Origin: Flavobacteriales bacterium UBA5040
GTDB taxonomy: Bacteria; Bacteroidota; Bacteroidia; Flavobacteriales; Weeksellaceae
Assembly: GCA_002415135.1 (NCBI GenBank)
Contig: DIBY01000001.1
Location: forward strand, 279,040-343,039
Length of the DNA: 64,000 bases
Direction: 5' to 3'
Of this stretch, positions 8,540 to 17,370 are shown piece after piece; the first letter of the stretch is position 1, and the number at the start of each line of letters is the position of its first letter. A program made the translations under genes and the position numbers. The notes beneath the pieces were generated by a model that worked only from the letters and a program-made list of their open reading frames with translations, did not search any database and was not told the origin of the DNA.

Positions 8540-10822
8540 TTAGAAATAATACTGAAAGCCGAACTTAATTCCGAATTTTTTAGTTTCAGGATTTTCCAGA
8601 TAATTCCCTCGCCAGTTGAAATCTACTCTTAGAATTCTCACGTTTCCGAAACCGATATTTTCAATTCCGAATCCGTATTCATAGTAGGGTTTCTTCTCTG
8701 GTGCGGACAGATTTTGATTTCCAACATTCATTGCAACAGAGCGTTCCATCAAACTACCCATAGCGGTTCTGTAAAAGGCAACTTCCCGTAATTTCAATTT
8801 TTTGATCAATGGAATGTAGGATAAAATTTTTCCATTAAAATGATGTTCAGCCTGAAAGGTTACATATTGATCTGCTACGAACTCATAATAATTCAACAAC
8901 GCAAAAGTATTAGGCATTAAATTGTACGACTGATTTCCTGGAATGATATTCTGCAAAGCCAATGGAAGTTTATTAAAGTTTTTTCCAGCCTCCACATTCA
9001 ACATCAATCTTCCAAAACTTTTTAAAAGAATCGGTTGAAAATAATACAACTGCAGCTTACTGTACTTAAAATCCGAATTCAAAACTCCTTCTAGTCCCTG
9101 CGTATATTTCAGCATGATCGTCGGAGCCAAAGTACTGTGTTCATAACGGTCAACTCCATACTGCGAAAACACAGCTCCTGGTCTCGCAGTGACGCTCATG
9201 ACTAATTTGGTGTCTGTAAGTTCAGAATAGATCTGACCGTCTTTATAAAAATCCAGAGAAAACTTTTCGGGAAGTGCAGACTTTGTAGTTTGATGCGTGG
9301 CATCTAATCTAACGGTGAAATTTTTAAAAGGATCGATCGCCGCAAAACCGCTGACCTGATTGACAGAACTTAAATAAAAATTATCACCCGAACTCAAAAC
9401 ACCGGATGAGGCAAAAGAGCGCGTCATAATTCCTTCGTCCGCAATCAATTGTGCACCTAATTGCAAAATGTCCCGCCGGGTTCCTGCTCCTAACGTAAAG
9501 CGGTTATCACGATTGAACATTTTTCTAAATTCGAGTCCGTACTTGAGCTGATGATCCTTAAATCCATACGCCGTATAAAAAGCTGCACGCCACATATCAT
9601 TGGCAGAAAAATAGGTTCGGGCGCCCACTCTTAGTCTAAAACCTTCGACTTCATTAAATCCGATCACAGAATAAATATCGCCAAAATCGATTGCTTTAAA
9701 GGCATTATAGTAACCGCTCGAAAAAACTTCATAGATCTTCACCGCTTTTTTAAACTGAGGCACCTCTTCAAGCTCATCCATCATGGTATAAACATTCGCT
9801 TCTGTTTTCGATAGCTGTTCCTTTCTGTTTTCTTGCCAATAAGCATCATCTTTTAAAAATTCTGAATCGCTCAAATACTTTTCTTTGGTTTCAAAAACAG
9901 CATCGCTCAAGTTTTGATCAAAAAGATAGTCTGAAAAAATGACGGTTTTCTTGGCTACAATGCTTTTCGATTTTTCTTTCTTTCCAAAAACCGACATCTG
10001 AATTTCCTGATAATTTTTCTTTGGCAAAAAAATAGAATCACTCGGATTATCAAATTCTAAATCATAGTAAAAACCATTGACGAAATTTACGTTAATGCTT
10101 TTGGTTGATTTTAAAGTCGCTCGAACCACCGCATAACTTTCTTTTGAAATATAAAGAACGCCATACATCGACAGCACATCTTTTCTTTTTGGTGCATATT
10201 TAATTCGGTAACATTCATTACCATTAATACTATCGTCAGCTAAAAGTTGATAATCATAAGCTGAGAAACCGTCTGTAGCAATCGGGCTCGTAAATCCAAT
10301 ATTGAAGAAATTAAGAACATTATCGTAGATATCAATTTCTTTATAAAGATTCTTGGCGGTATTCGCCATTGCATCGCTGCTTGTCAATCCTGAAGACTTA
10401 TTCGCCAGAATCTCGCGTTTTTCTTTTTTGGAAGGTTGATTTTTACCGTAATTTTTATACAGGGTTTCATTAAAGTAAACAGGTAGCGATAATTGGTTGG
10501 GTTGACCTAAAGTATCAGCATATTTAAAAATAAAACCAACTTTATTAAAGATCTTTTTCTGGGTAAAAGTAGAATCCAGGTTGGCGAGATCCAACTCGAT
10601 CTTTTCATATTCTTCATACTGATAATCGTGGAATAGGGAAAGCCCGTTGCTTTTTTTACGTTTCCAAACTTCTTGCAAAATCTCGTAAGCAGGATTGTCT
10701 TTTTTCTTTAATTTCTTAGAGGCCATAATTTGAACTTCATCGATATCGGTTTCCCGAACCTGGGAAAATGAAAAAGCAGAAGTCAATAGAAGCAATAGAA
10801 AGAAAATTCTAAAATAGTTCAT
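8540..10822 (-). CDS. DUF5686 family outer-membrane protein
   Basis: This 760-residue exported protein has a signal peptide ending at SFSQ (about residue 20). A DUF5686-type segment follows (AYEILQEVWKRKKSNGL, then YQYEEYEKIELDL), then a long series of alternating beta-strand-like stretches ending in the aromatic C-terminus FGFQYYF, typical of an outer-membrane barrel. Many relatives carry an N-terminal carboxypeptidase regulatory-like domain. This one begins directly with the DUF5686 region. The function is unknown. A TACTTTTG promoter box lies about 50 nt upstream. Confidence 0.85.
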   Translation of the reverse strand: MNYFRIFFLLLLLTSAFSFSQVRETDIDEVQIMASKKLKKKDNPAYEILQEVWKRKKSNGLSLFHDYQYEEYEKIELDLANLDSTFTQKKIFNKVGFIFKYADTLGQPNQLSLPVYFNETLYKNYGKNQPSKKEKREILANKSSGLTSSDAMANTAKNLYKEIDIYDNVLNFFNIGFTSPIATDGFSAYDYQLLADDSINGNECYRIKYAPKRKDVLSMYGVLYISKESYAVVRATLKSTKSINVNFVNGFYYDLEFDNPSDSIFLPKKNYQEIQMSVFGKKEKSKSIVAKKTVIFSDYLFDQNLSDAVFETKEKYLSDSEFLKDDAYWQENRKEQLSKTEANVYTMMDELEEVPQFKKAVKIYEVFSSGYYNAFKAIDFGDIYSVIGFNEVEGFRLRVGARTYFSANDMWRAAFYTAYGFKDHQLKYGLEFRKMFNRDNRFTLGAGTRRDILQLGAQLIADEGIMTRSFASSGVLSSGDNFYLSSVNQVSGFAAIDPFKNFTVRLDATHQTTKSALPEKFSLDFYKDGQIYSELTDTKLVMSVTARPGAVFSQYGVDRYEHSTLAPTIMLKYTQGLEGVLNSDFKYSKLQLYYFQPILLKSFGRLMLNVEAGKNFNKLPLALQNIIPGNQSYNLMPNTFALLNYYEFVADQYVTFQAEHHFNGKILSYIPLIKKLKLREVAFYRTAMGSLMERSVAMNVGNQNLSAPEKKPYYEYGFGIENIGFGNVRILRVDFNWRGNYLENPETKKFGIKFGFQYYF

Positions 10823-10871
10823 AAATAATAGCAGTCAAAAATCGTTTAAAATTTACGTCTTTAACAACTTG

Positions 10872-10879
10872 CAAAAGTA
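10872..10879 (-). promoter_or_regulatory. Promoter -7 box of the DUF5686 gene
   Basis: TACTTTTG on the minus strand fits TAnnTTTG, about 50 nt upstream of the ATG. The -33 TTG is not evident. Confidence 0.45.
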
Positions 10880-11012
10880 ACATAATTAATCAGCTTGTCT
10901 TGTAAACTCTATCTTCTAAACGCGAAAAATAGTATTCAAGTCTTCACATATTTTTCATTACTAAAAAATATTAAACTTTCTTAAGAATACTCCGAAAGTC
11001 TTTTTAAAGAAT

Positions 11013-11020
11013 TATTTTTG
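11013..11020 (+). promoter_or_regulatory. Promoter -7 box of surE
   Basis: TATTTTTG fits TAnnTTTG and lies 20 nt before the surE ATG. Confidence 0.45.
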
Positions 11021-11040
11021 TAGCAAATGATCTTAAATAA

Positions 11041-11805
11041 ATGAAAAAACCATTAATATTAGTTACCAACGACGACGGAATTACCGCTCCAGGAATTAGA
11101 AATTTGATTAGTTTTATGAATGAAATTGGTGAAGTGATCGTTGTTGCTCCCAATTCACCACAATCTGGAAAAGGTCACGCCATTACGATCGATTCCACTT
11201 TAACATTTGAAGAAATTGGTTTAGAAGGTCCGCAAAAAGATTATTCTTTAAGTGGTACTCCAGTCGATTGTGTGAAGTTTGCTTTGAATAAAATTTTGCC
11301 AAGAAAACCAGATTTGGTTGTGTCGGGAATTAACCACGGCGCCAATTCTTCGATCAATGTCATCTATTCTGGAACAATGAGTGCTGCAGTAGAAGCTGGT
11401 GTAGAAGGTTTGCAGGCGATAGGTTTCTCTTTGCTCGATTTTTCGTGGGATGCAGATTTTTCTCAAGCCAAAGAACACATTCAGAATATCGTGAAAAAAG
11501 TTCTTGAAAATCCTTTACCGAAAGGAACCGTTTTGAATGTTAATATTCCGAAACTGAAGAAAGAAGAGATCAAAGGAATTAAAGTTTGCAGGCAAGCTAA
11601 CGCCAAATGGGAAGAAAATTTCGATGAGAGAATTAATCCACATGGTAAAAAATATTACTGGTTGACGGGTTATTTTAATAATATGGATGACGGTCATGAT
11701 GCTGATGAAACTGCTCTGGAAGATGGCTATATTTCGATTGTTCCGGTTAAATTTGATTTAACGGCTCATGAACATTTACAGCAATTGAGAGAAATTTTTC
11801 AATAA
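11041..11805 (+). CDS. surE: 5'/3'-nucleotidase SurE
   Basis: This 254-residue survival protein E is a divalent-metal nucleotidase that dephosphorylates nucleoside monophosphates in the cytosol. The family signature is at the N-terminus (VTNDDGITAPGI, with metal-binding D-D near residues 10-11). It is followed by the S/N-containing metal loop (NSPQSGKGHAIT) and SGINHGANSSINVIYSGTMSAA, which holds the catalytic Asn and Gly-rich motif. Length is normal. GMP reductase starts 48 nt downstream in the same direction, so the two nucleotide-metabolism genes may share a transcript. Confidence 0.95.
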   Translation: MKKPLILVTNDDGITAPGIRNLISFMNEIGEVIVVAPNSPQSGKGHAITIDSTLTFEEIGLEGPQKDYSLSGTPVDCVKFALNKILPRKPDLVVSGINHGANSSINVIYSGTMSAAVEAGVEGLQAIGFSLLDFSWDADFSQAKEHIQNIVKKVLENPLPKGTVLNVNIPKLKKEEIKGIKVCRQANAKWEENFDERINPHGKKYYWLTGYFNNMDDGHDADETALEDGYISIVPVKFDLTAHEHLQQLREIFQ

Positions 11806-11853
11806 TATTAAAGTAATCAGTACTTTAGTTCTTCAATTAAAACAAAGAATATA

Positions 11854-12894
11854 ATGCGCATAGAAACCGAACTAAAATTAGGATTTAAAGACGTGATGAT
11901 CCGTCCGAAACGTTCTACTTTAAAATCACGTTCACAAGTGAGTTTAGAAAGGAATTTTACTTTTAGAAACTCTCAAAAGAAATGGACAGGAGTGCCAATT
12001 ATTGCTGCCAATATGGATACCGTGGGAACTTTTGAAATGGCAGAAGCATTGTCCAAAGAGAAGATCATTACGGCAATTCACAAACATTACACGGTGGAAG
12101 AATGGTCTCAATTTCTGGAAAATCAGCCGGATTCAATTTATGATTATATAACTTTAAGCACCGGAATCGGAACAGATGATGAAGGAAAGATCCAGCAGAT
12201 TGTAGATGCTCATCCGAAAATCAACTTTCTGTGTATTGATGTTGCCAACGGTTATTCGGAACATTTTGTAGAATTTGTTAGAAAGATGCGCCAGAGCTTT
12301 CCCGATAAAACCATCATTGCGGGAAATGTGGTCACCGGAGAAATGGTGGAAGAACTTATTTTGTCTGGAGCTGATATCGTAAAAGTTGGAATTGGACCCG
12401 GTTCGGTTTGTACGACGAGAATAAAAACAGGTGTTGGTTATCCACAACTTTCAGCAATTATAGAATGCGCTGATGCAGCGCACGGTCTTGGCGGTCACAT
12501 CATTTCTGATGGTGGCTGTAAGATTCCGGGAGATGTCGCCAAAGCTTTTGGCGGTGGCGCCGATTTCGTGATGTTGGGCGGAATGTTTGCTGGACATGAC
12601 GAAAGTGGTGGTGAAATCGTAGAAGAGAATGGTAAAAAATTCAGACTGTTTTACGGAATGAGTTCTCAAACAGCTATGGACAAACATTCAGGCGGCGTGG
12701 CAGAATATCGCTCTTCGGAAGGTAAAACGGTGAAGGTTTCTTATAAAGGAGCTGTTTCAGAAACCGTGAAAGATATTCTCGGCGGCGTTCGTTCCACGTG
12801 TACTTATGTTGGTGCTTCTACGTTGCGGGAACTTTCGAAACGCACCACTTTTATCCGGGTTTTAGAACAGGAAAATCAGGTCTTTGGAAATTAA
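11854..12894 (+). CDS. guaC: GMP reductase
   Basis: This 346-residue enzyme of the IMPDH/GMPR TIM-barrel family reductively deaminates GMP to IMP with NADPH, returning guanine nucleotides to the purine pool. The active-site loop is GIGPGSVCTTR with catalytic C186, the same position as in E. coli GuaC. The phosphate-binding segment is SDGGCKIPGDVAKAF, followed by FVMLGGMFAGHDESGGE and YGMSSQTAM. The CBS insert of IMP dehydrogenase is absent and the length is typical for GuaC, so GMP reductase is preferred over IMPDH. Confidence 0.95.
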   Translation: MRIETELKLGFKDVMIRPKRSTLKSRSQVSLERNFTFRNSQKKWTGVPIIAANMDTVGTFEMAEALSKEKIITAIHKHYTVEEWSQFLENQPDSIYDYITLSTGIGTDDEGKIQQIVDAHPKINFLCIDVANGYSEHFVEFVRKMRQSFPDKTIIAGNVVTGEMVEELILSGADIVKVGIGPGSVCTTRIKTGVGYPQLSAIIECADAAHGLGGHIISDGGCKIPGDVAKAFGGGADFVMLGGMFAGHDESGGEIVEENGKKFRLFYGMSSQTAMDKHSGGVAEYRSSEGKTVKVSYKGAVSETVKDILGGVRSTCTYVGASTLRELSKRTTFIRVLEQENQVFGN

Positions 12895-12918
12895 TAGTAT
12901 AATCAGAAAATTTAAAAA

Positions 12919-13578
12919 ATGATCAATAAATTTACAATTCTCTTTTCTATCATCTTCAGTCTATCCCTCTTTAGCCAACAGAAAACGGCGATAGAAAGGA
13001 TGACCGAAGAAATTCAGCAGATTAAACAAACGACCAAAAGCATAAAATTAGTTTGGTGGATTCCAACCGAATTTTGGGAGGCTGTAATGAATGAGCAAAA
13101 TGCAGGAACTATGGAGCAACGGGATTATGTTGTTAATTTATTTAAAGATTACACGATAGTGGTCGCCGGAGATTATTCTTTAGCTGCAAATAATGGCGCT
13201 CTGGATTTCACCGTTAATGACGTGCGAAAATCTTTAATTTTTTCGGAAAATGGCAAAGTAGTACCTATTTTGGATGATTCTGATATCGATAGTGAAGTCT
13301 TGAAGATGATGAACGACACGATGAAGCCCGTTTTCGCACAAATGTTAGGAACAATAGGTTCTGGTATAGATGTTTTTATATTCAATAATAAAGATAGCGC
13401 AGGAAAGCGAATTTTAGATCCGTATAAAAAAGGCAATTTCTCGGTTAAGATTGGTAAAGATATATTTGAGTGGAACTTGCCACTGGTTTCCTTAATGAAG
13501 GAGAAAGTTTGCAAAACAGATTCAGCTAAGTTCCCAGGAAATTATGTGTATTGCCCTTTTCACGGAACTGAATTATAG
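12919..13578 (+). CDS. Hypothetical exported protein
   Basis: I do not recognise a named family. The 219-residue product has a signal peptide (residues 1-19, ending SLFSQ). A conserved-looking core follows (KLVWWIPTEFWEAV, then YTIVVAGDYSL), and the C-terminal tail has two cysteines in KVCKTDSAKFPGNYVYCPFHGTEL. The spaced Cys and final CPFHGTEL suggest a disulphide or a metal site in the periplasm. It follows guaC by 24 nt and ends 21 nt before the convergent racemase-like gene, with no clear terminator between them. Confidence 0.7.
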   Translation: MINKFTILFSIIFSLSLFSQQKTAIERMTEEIQQIKQTTKSIKLVWWIPTEFWEAVMNEQNAGTMEQRDYVVNLFKDYTIVVAGDYSLAANNGALDFTVNDVRKSLIFSENGKVVPILDDSDIDSEVLKMMNDTMKPVFAQMLGTIGSGIDVFIFNNKDSAGKRILDPYKKGNFSVKIGKDIFEWNLPLVSLMKEKVCKTDSAKFPGNYVYCPFHGTEL

Positions 13579-13599
13579 AAAAAAGTTTAGCGTTCTAAT

Positions 13600-14259
13600 C
13601 TACTTTAGAAATTCTTCAATCTGTAGATCCATCATGTCAATACACGATGGATTTTCTTTTAAGGAAAAAACTGAAAGTTCGGTACATGCGATCACAACGG
13701 CGTTTTTTTCAGAATATTTTCGGATTAAACTTCGAAAAAAAGTGATTTCCTCTAAAGTCTCGTTTCCCTGATAGACCTTTTTTCGAAAATCATCAATCCA
13801 TTTCTGATCAGATTCTGCAGGTTGTAAAACCTTCACCTTTTTTGCGAGAAATCTCGACTTTAAATATTCTGAGTTCATCGTGTGTAAAGTTCCAAAAAGA
13901 TATACTTCAGAAACAGCTTTTTGTTCTAAATGCTTTAAAGTCAAATCAACCGGATGACAGATTTCCAACGGAATTTCTATCTGATCTAAAGTTTCGTGAA
14001 GCGTAATATTTGGAACCAGTAATTTCGCGATTCCTAAAGTTGTGATCTCTTTTAAAGTCTCTTTTAATTTGGGAATTAAAACCTCAAATTGATTCGGTAA
14101 AAAAGGGTTTATTTCTTGAAAATCAATTTGATATATCAGCAGAGGACACGTTGAAAACTGGTCATTCTTTTCCTGATATTTTCTATGAATTTCTTTTAGA
14201 TAGAATGCAGTAGAAACTGCTCCCAAACCTAAAACTCCCTCAGAAATAATACTACTCAT
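13600..14259 (-). CDS. Aspartate/glutamate racemase-like protein lacking one catalytic Cys
   Basis: This 219-residue protein has the Asp/Glu racemase superfamily layout (GVLGLGAVSTAFYL at the N-terminus, then the two active-site regions). The second cysteine motif is present as VIACTELS (C192). The first, normally a CNT-x-H motif, reads PNITLH (83-88), so Asn replaces the catalytic Cys while Thr and His remain. A two-base racemase mechanism would be impaired. A one-Cys chemistry as in other superfamily members, or a non-catalytic role, is possible. The start overlaps the end of egtD by 8 nt, so it belongs to the egtB-egtD operon. Its role there is unknown. Confidence 0.75.
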   Translation of the reverse strand: MSSIISEGVLGLGAVSTAFYLKEIHRKYQEKNDQFSTCPLLIYQIDFQEINPFLPNQFEVLIPKLKETLKEITTLGIAKLLVPNITLHETLDQIEIPLEICHPVDLTLKHLEQKAVSEVYLFGTLHTMNSEYLKSRFLAKKVKVLQPAESDQKWIDDFRKKVYQGNETLEEITFFRSLIRKYSEKNAVVIACTELSVFSLKENPSCIDMMDLQIEEFLK

Positions 14260-15208
14260 CTTTGGTTAAAATATAATCTGCAAAATAATTTTTAGAATCT
14301 AAGAATTTATGACTGATTTTTAAATTGGAATCTTCAATTACATTTTGTAAAATTTCATCGTTATACTTCCGGGAAATTTCGGTGTGAATCACTTCGTTTT
14401 TATCAAAATCAAAAGATTGATTCAGCTCCGAAATATAAACGGTTTGCTTGATCTTACTCTTTAAAAAACTTTTTGCAATCCCTTCTTCTTCAGTGTATTC
14501 GGGAGCATGTTCGAAGTTTTCGATAATAAAATCACCGCCTAATTCAGAATTAATTCTTTTTAGAAGATTCAAATTAAATTTACTCGTAATTCCGGCCGCG
14601 TCAGAGTACGCTGGAAGCACAATCTCCTTCGATTTTAAAAGATCTAAGCCTAAAAGTAATTTTTCGCCTGGCTTTAAATTTTGAGCAACTTTTTCTAAAA
14701 AAGTAGTGGCCAATTCATCATTCATATTCCCTAAGTTAGAACCGATAAACAAAATCACTTTTGGTTTATTAGAAATAAAAAGGTCATCTAACACATGAAA
14801 ATAATCTCCTTGCTTTGGCTCAATTTCCAAACTAGGAAACAAACCCTGCATTCTGCTTGTAATCGTATTCAAACTATTGCTGGAAATATCAACCGGACAA
14901 TAACTAAAACTATATCCTGCATCTAACAAAGCCTTTAAAAGATGTTGCGTTTTCTTACCATCGCCTGCACCCAACTCGATCAATTCAAATTCTTCATTTT
15001 TATTAAGTCCAAATGATTGGATGATCGCATCACTTTGTTCTCTGAAAATTTCGAGTTCAGAATCTGTGAGATAATATTCCGGCATTTCCATAATCTGCTG
15101 AAAAAGCTGATCGCCAGCTTGATCATAAAAATAATGGGACGAAATATATTTTGAAGGTTGACTCAGACCGTCCAGCACGTCTTTTAAGAAGGTATTGTTT
15201 TTTGTCAT
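14252..15208 (-). CDS. egtD: L-histidine N-alpha-methyltransferase EgtD
   Basis: This SAM-dependent enzyme trimethylates histidine to hercynine, the first step of ergothioneine synthesis. The SAM-binding motif is ELIELGAGDGKKTQHLL, preceded by the family N-terminus (YISSHYFYDQAGDQLFQQI, then PEYYLTDSEL) and followed by FIGSNLGNM. I place the start at the ATG at 15208, which overlaps the egtB stop in an ATGA and gives 318 residues. A longer frame from 15238 would add ten unlikely residues. Translation is probably coupled to egtB. Confidence 0.92.
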   Translation of the reverse strand: MTKNNTFLKDVLDGLSQPSKYISSHYFYDQAGDQLFQQIMEMPEYYLTDSELEIFREQSDAIIQSFGLNKNEEFELIELGAGDGKKTQHLLKALLDAGYSFSYCPVDISSNSLNTITSRMQGLFPSLEIEPKQGDYFHVLDDLFISNKPKVILFIGSNLGNMNDELATTFLEKVAQNLKPGEKLLLGLDLLKSKEIVLPAYSDAAGITSKFNLNLLKRINSELGGDFIIENFEHAPEYTEEEGIAKSFLKSKIKQTVYISELNQSFDFDKNEVIHTEISRKYNDEILQNVIEDSNLKISHKFLDSKNYFADYILTKDE

Positions 15209-16356
15209 TTTGCTAATCTTATGCCGGTGACTTGCCACCTGTGTTTTGGTTGAAAAAAGTTTCTGTATGTTTTCCGCTCATGTCCTTTTGCCGTTGCGGT
15301 AGATGCTCCGCGTAAAACCATCTGGCTGATCATGAATTTTCCGTTGTATTCGCCTACTGCTCCTTCAGCAATTTTGAATTGAGGATAAGGTAAATAGGCT
15401 GAGTACGTCCATTCCCAACGGTTTCCCCATTTAAATTGGTCGCACGCTGCTTCCCATTCAAATTCTGTGGGAAGTCTTAAACCTTTCCAGGTTGCAAAAG
15501 CTTGCGCTTCATAAAAAGAAATATGAGTTAATTGATCATTAGGTTCAATTGGTTTTAAACCTTCTAAAGTATAGGAAAACCATTTATCTTCGATTTTTTT
15601 CCAGTAAAGAGGCGATTTGACTTGATTCTCGGTAACCCAAGTCCAACCTTCATCTAGCCAAACTTTAAAATTTTCGTAGCCGCCAGCTTCCATGAATTCT
15701 ATATATTCCCTGTTGGTCACTAAACCTTTTGCGATTTCGAACGCGTGAAGAAAAACTTTATGTTGACCTTTTTCATTATCAAAGTGAAATTCTTCACCGT
15801 CATATCCGATTTCGTAAATTCCTTCTTCCACTTTTAGCCAATCATTTTCTTCGTTTTGCTGTGAGGTCAGATTGAAACCTTCCTTGTAAACTGGATGAAT
15901 CGGATTGTAAGAAAAGGTATGTTTTAAATCGGTAATTAAAAGTTCCTGATGTTGCTGCTCGTGATTAATGCCTAGAATAATGAGTTCCCTCAATTCGGGA
16001 TCATCATTGTTGAGCAATAAATTTTCAATATGCTGATCGACATATTTTCGGTAGTCTACAACTTCTGCAACTGTGGGTCTTGTAATCGTACCTCTCTCGG
16101 TACGGATTGCTCTGTCACCTAATGTTTGATAATAACTGTTGAAAAGAAATCCAAAGTGTGGATTGAATACTTTGTAGTTGGGAACAAATGTTTTGAGAAT
16201 CATTTCCTCAAAAAACCAGGTAGAATGGCTTAGATGCCATTTGGGTGGACTTGCAAAATCAACAGGTTGCGGAATGTAATCCTCTATTTCCAGAGGTTCA
16301 CAAAGGGCGGTTGACTGCGATCGCGTCTTTTTAAATAATTGTAATAATTCACTCAT
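15205..16356 (-). CDS. egtB: Ergothioneine sulfoxide synthase EgtB
   Basis: This 383-residue non-haem iron enzyme joins hercynine to a thiol (cysteine or gamma-glutamylcysteine) with O2. It has an N-terminal DinB-like domain with iron ligands in HLSHSTWFFE (H44) and NHEQQHQELL (H132, H136). The C-terminal FGE-sulfatase domain carries FEIAKGLVTNREYIEFM, RLPTEFEWEAA and the end motif RNFFQPKHRWQVTGIRLAK. It is first in the operon with egtD (4-nt overlap). No EgtE-type PLP lyase for the last step is visible nearby. Two inverted-repeat structures lie upstream. No consensus TAnnTTTG box was found: the closest match has an extra spacer base. Confidence 0.92.
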   Translation of the reverse strand: MSELLQLFKKTRSQSTALCEPLEIEDYIPQPVDFASPPKWHLSHSTWFFEEMILKTFVPNYKVFNPHFGFLFNSYYQTLGDRAIRTERGTITRPTVAEVVDYRKYVDQHIENLLLNNDDPELRELIILGINHEQQHQELLITDLKHTFSYNPIHPVYKEGFNLTSQQNEENDWLKVEEGIYEIGYDGEEFHFDNEKGQHKVFLHAFEIAKGLVTNREYIEFMEAGGYENFKVWLDEGWTWVTENQVKSPLYWKKIEDKWFSYTLEGLKPIEPNDQLTHISFYEAQAFATWKGLRLPTEFEWEAACDQFKWGNRWEWTYSAYLPYPQFKIAEGAVGEYNGKFMISQMVLRGASTATAKGHERKTYRNFFQPKHRWQVTGIRLAK

Positions 16357-16447
16357 ATCAATATCTATTGATTACAAGCGTAAATGAATACAAATAATAT
16401 TCCGCTAATGAAAAATTAACCAACTAGTTTCTAAAAATTAGTACTAA

Positions 16448-16487
16448 AACTTACTAACAATCGTAACATTCGAATTGTTAGTAAGTT
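16448..16487. promoter_or_regulatory. Perfect 14-bp inverted repeat upstream of egtB
   Basis: The arms AACTTACTAACAAT (16448-16461) and ATTGTTAGTAAGTT (16474-16487) are separated by 12 bases. There is no T-run, so a classical terminator is unlikely. The site is 92 bp upstream of egtB and 130 bp downstream of fabG. A repressor operator for the egt operon is one possibility. A transcript-end stem for fabG is another. Confidence 0.45.
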
Positions 16488-16503
16488 ATCTATATGGTTG
16501 TTC

Positions 16504-16573
16504 TAGCCCCGATTGCAACGGCATCCTTTTGCTATCGCGACAGCGATGGCAAAAGATATAGTGGAAAGCGGGA
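16504..16573 (+). repeat. Interspersed hairpin repeat, family A, copy 1
   Basis: The element has a TAGCCCCGAT left edge, CGGCATCCT, a 12-bp stem core (16527-16538 with 16543-16554), GATATAG and an AGCGGGA right edge. A second copy with the same edges and a different core stem lies inverted at 27072-27138. Both are intergenic. The pattern of conserved edges and a swapped palindromic core is that of a REP- or MITE-like repeat. Confidence 0.7.
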
Positions 16574-16616
16574 CGGGTTTTGAAAAAAGAAACAAATCTC
16601 TCTGCTTCTAAAATTT

Positions 16617-17360
16617 TTAAGTCAACATTCCGCCGTCAACATTAAGAACCTGACCGCTGATGTACGTTGACATATCGCTCGCTAAGAAAACACACGCATT
16701 TGCAACATCTTCCGGCTGTCCGCCACGTTTCAAAGGAATCGCATCTCTCCAACCCTGAACGGTTTTTTCATCTAAAGCAGCGGTCATTTCGGTTTCAATA
16801 AATCCAGGAGCAATCGCGTTGCAACGGATATTTCTGGAACCTAACTCAAGCGCAATCGATTTTGAAAAGCCAATAACACCCGCTTTCGAAGCCGCATAAT
16901 TTGCCTGACCCGCATTTCCTTTCACGCCAACAACTGAAGTCATATTGATGATCGAACCTGAACGCGCCTTCATCATTGGTTTGATAACGGCTTTTGTTAA
17001 GTTGAACACTGAATCTAAATTCACTTTGATAATGGTGTCCCAATCGTCTTTGGACATTCTCAACATTAGATTATCTCTAGTAATTCCAGCATTATTAATG
17101 AGAATATCAATTCGACCAAAATCAGCGATGACATCTGCAGCCAATTGCTGAGCAGCGTCATAATCAGAAGCATCGGATTGGTAAGATTTCACTTTCGTGA
17201 TTTTTCCTAATTCTTCCTCTAAAGCCTTTGCTTTGTCAACAGAACCAGCATAGGTGAAAGCCACTTCAGCACCTTCTTTAGCGAAAACTTCCGCAATTCC
17301 CTTTCCGATTCCTCGCGTTGCGCCGGTAATGAGGGCAACTTTTCCTTTTAATAATCCCAT
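16617..17360 (-). CDS. fabG: 3-oxoacyl-[acyl-carrier-protein] reductase
   Basis: This 247-residue short-chain dehydrogenase performs the NADPH-dependent reduction in type II fatty acid elongation. The cofactor motif is TGATRGIGKGIA, the NNAG motif is ILINNAGITRDNLM, the catalytic Ser is in NMTSVVG, and the catalytic Tyr-Lys pair is in YAASKAG. ITRDNLMLRM and the end LNVDGGMLT are typical of FabG itself rather than other SDRs. It follows rsmI by 10 nt and is probably co-transcribed. Confidence 0.94.
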   Translation of the reverse strand: MGLLKGKVALITGATRGIGKGIAEVFAKEGAEVAFTYAGSVDKAKALEEELGKITKVKSYQSDASDYDAAQQLAADVIADFGRIDILINNAGITRDNLMLRMSKDDWDTIIKVNLDSVFNLTKAVIKPMMKARSGSIINMTSVVGVKGNAGQANYAASKAGVIGFSKSIALELGSRNIRCNAIAPGFIETEMTAALDEKTVQGWRDAIPLKRGGQPEDVANACVFLASDMSTYISGQVLNVDGGMLT

Positions 17361-17370
17361 ATCTTTTCGT

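Noticed and set aside
11810..11828. Small stem TAAAGTA/TACTTTA after surE as a terminator
   Set aside because: Only a 7-bp A/T-rich stem without a T-run; likely chance.
12786..12801. CACGTG core in guaC resembling parS (GTTCCACGTG)
   Set aside because: Only the left half-site fits; the right half (TACTTA) does not match GAAACA, and it is inside coding sequence.
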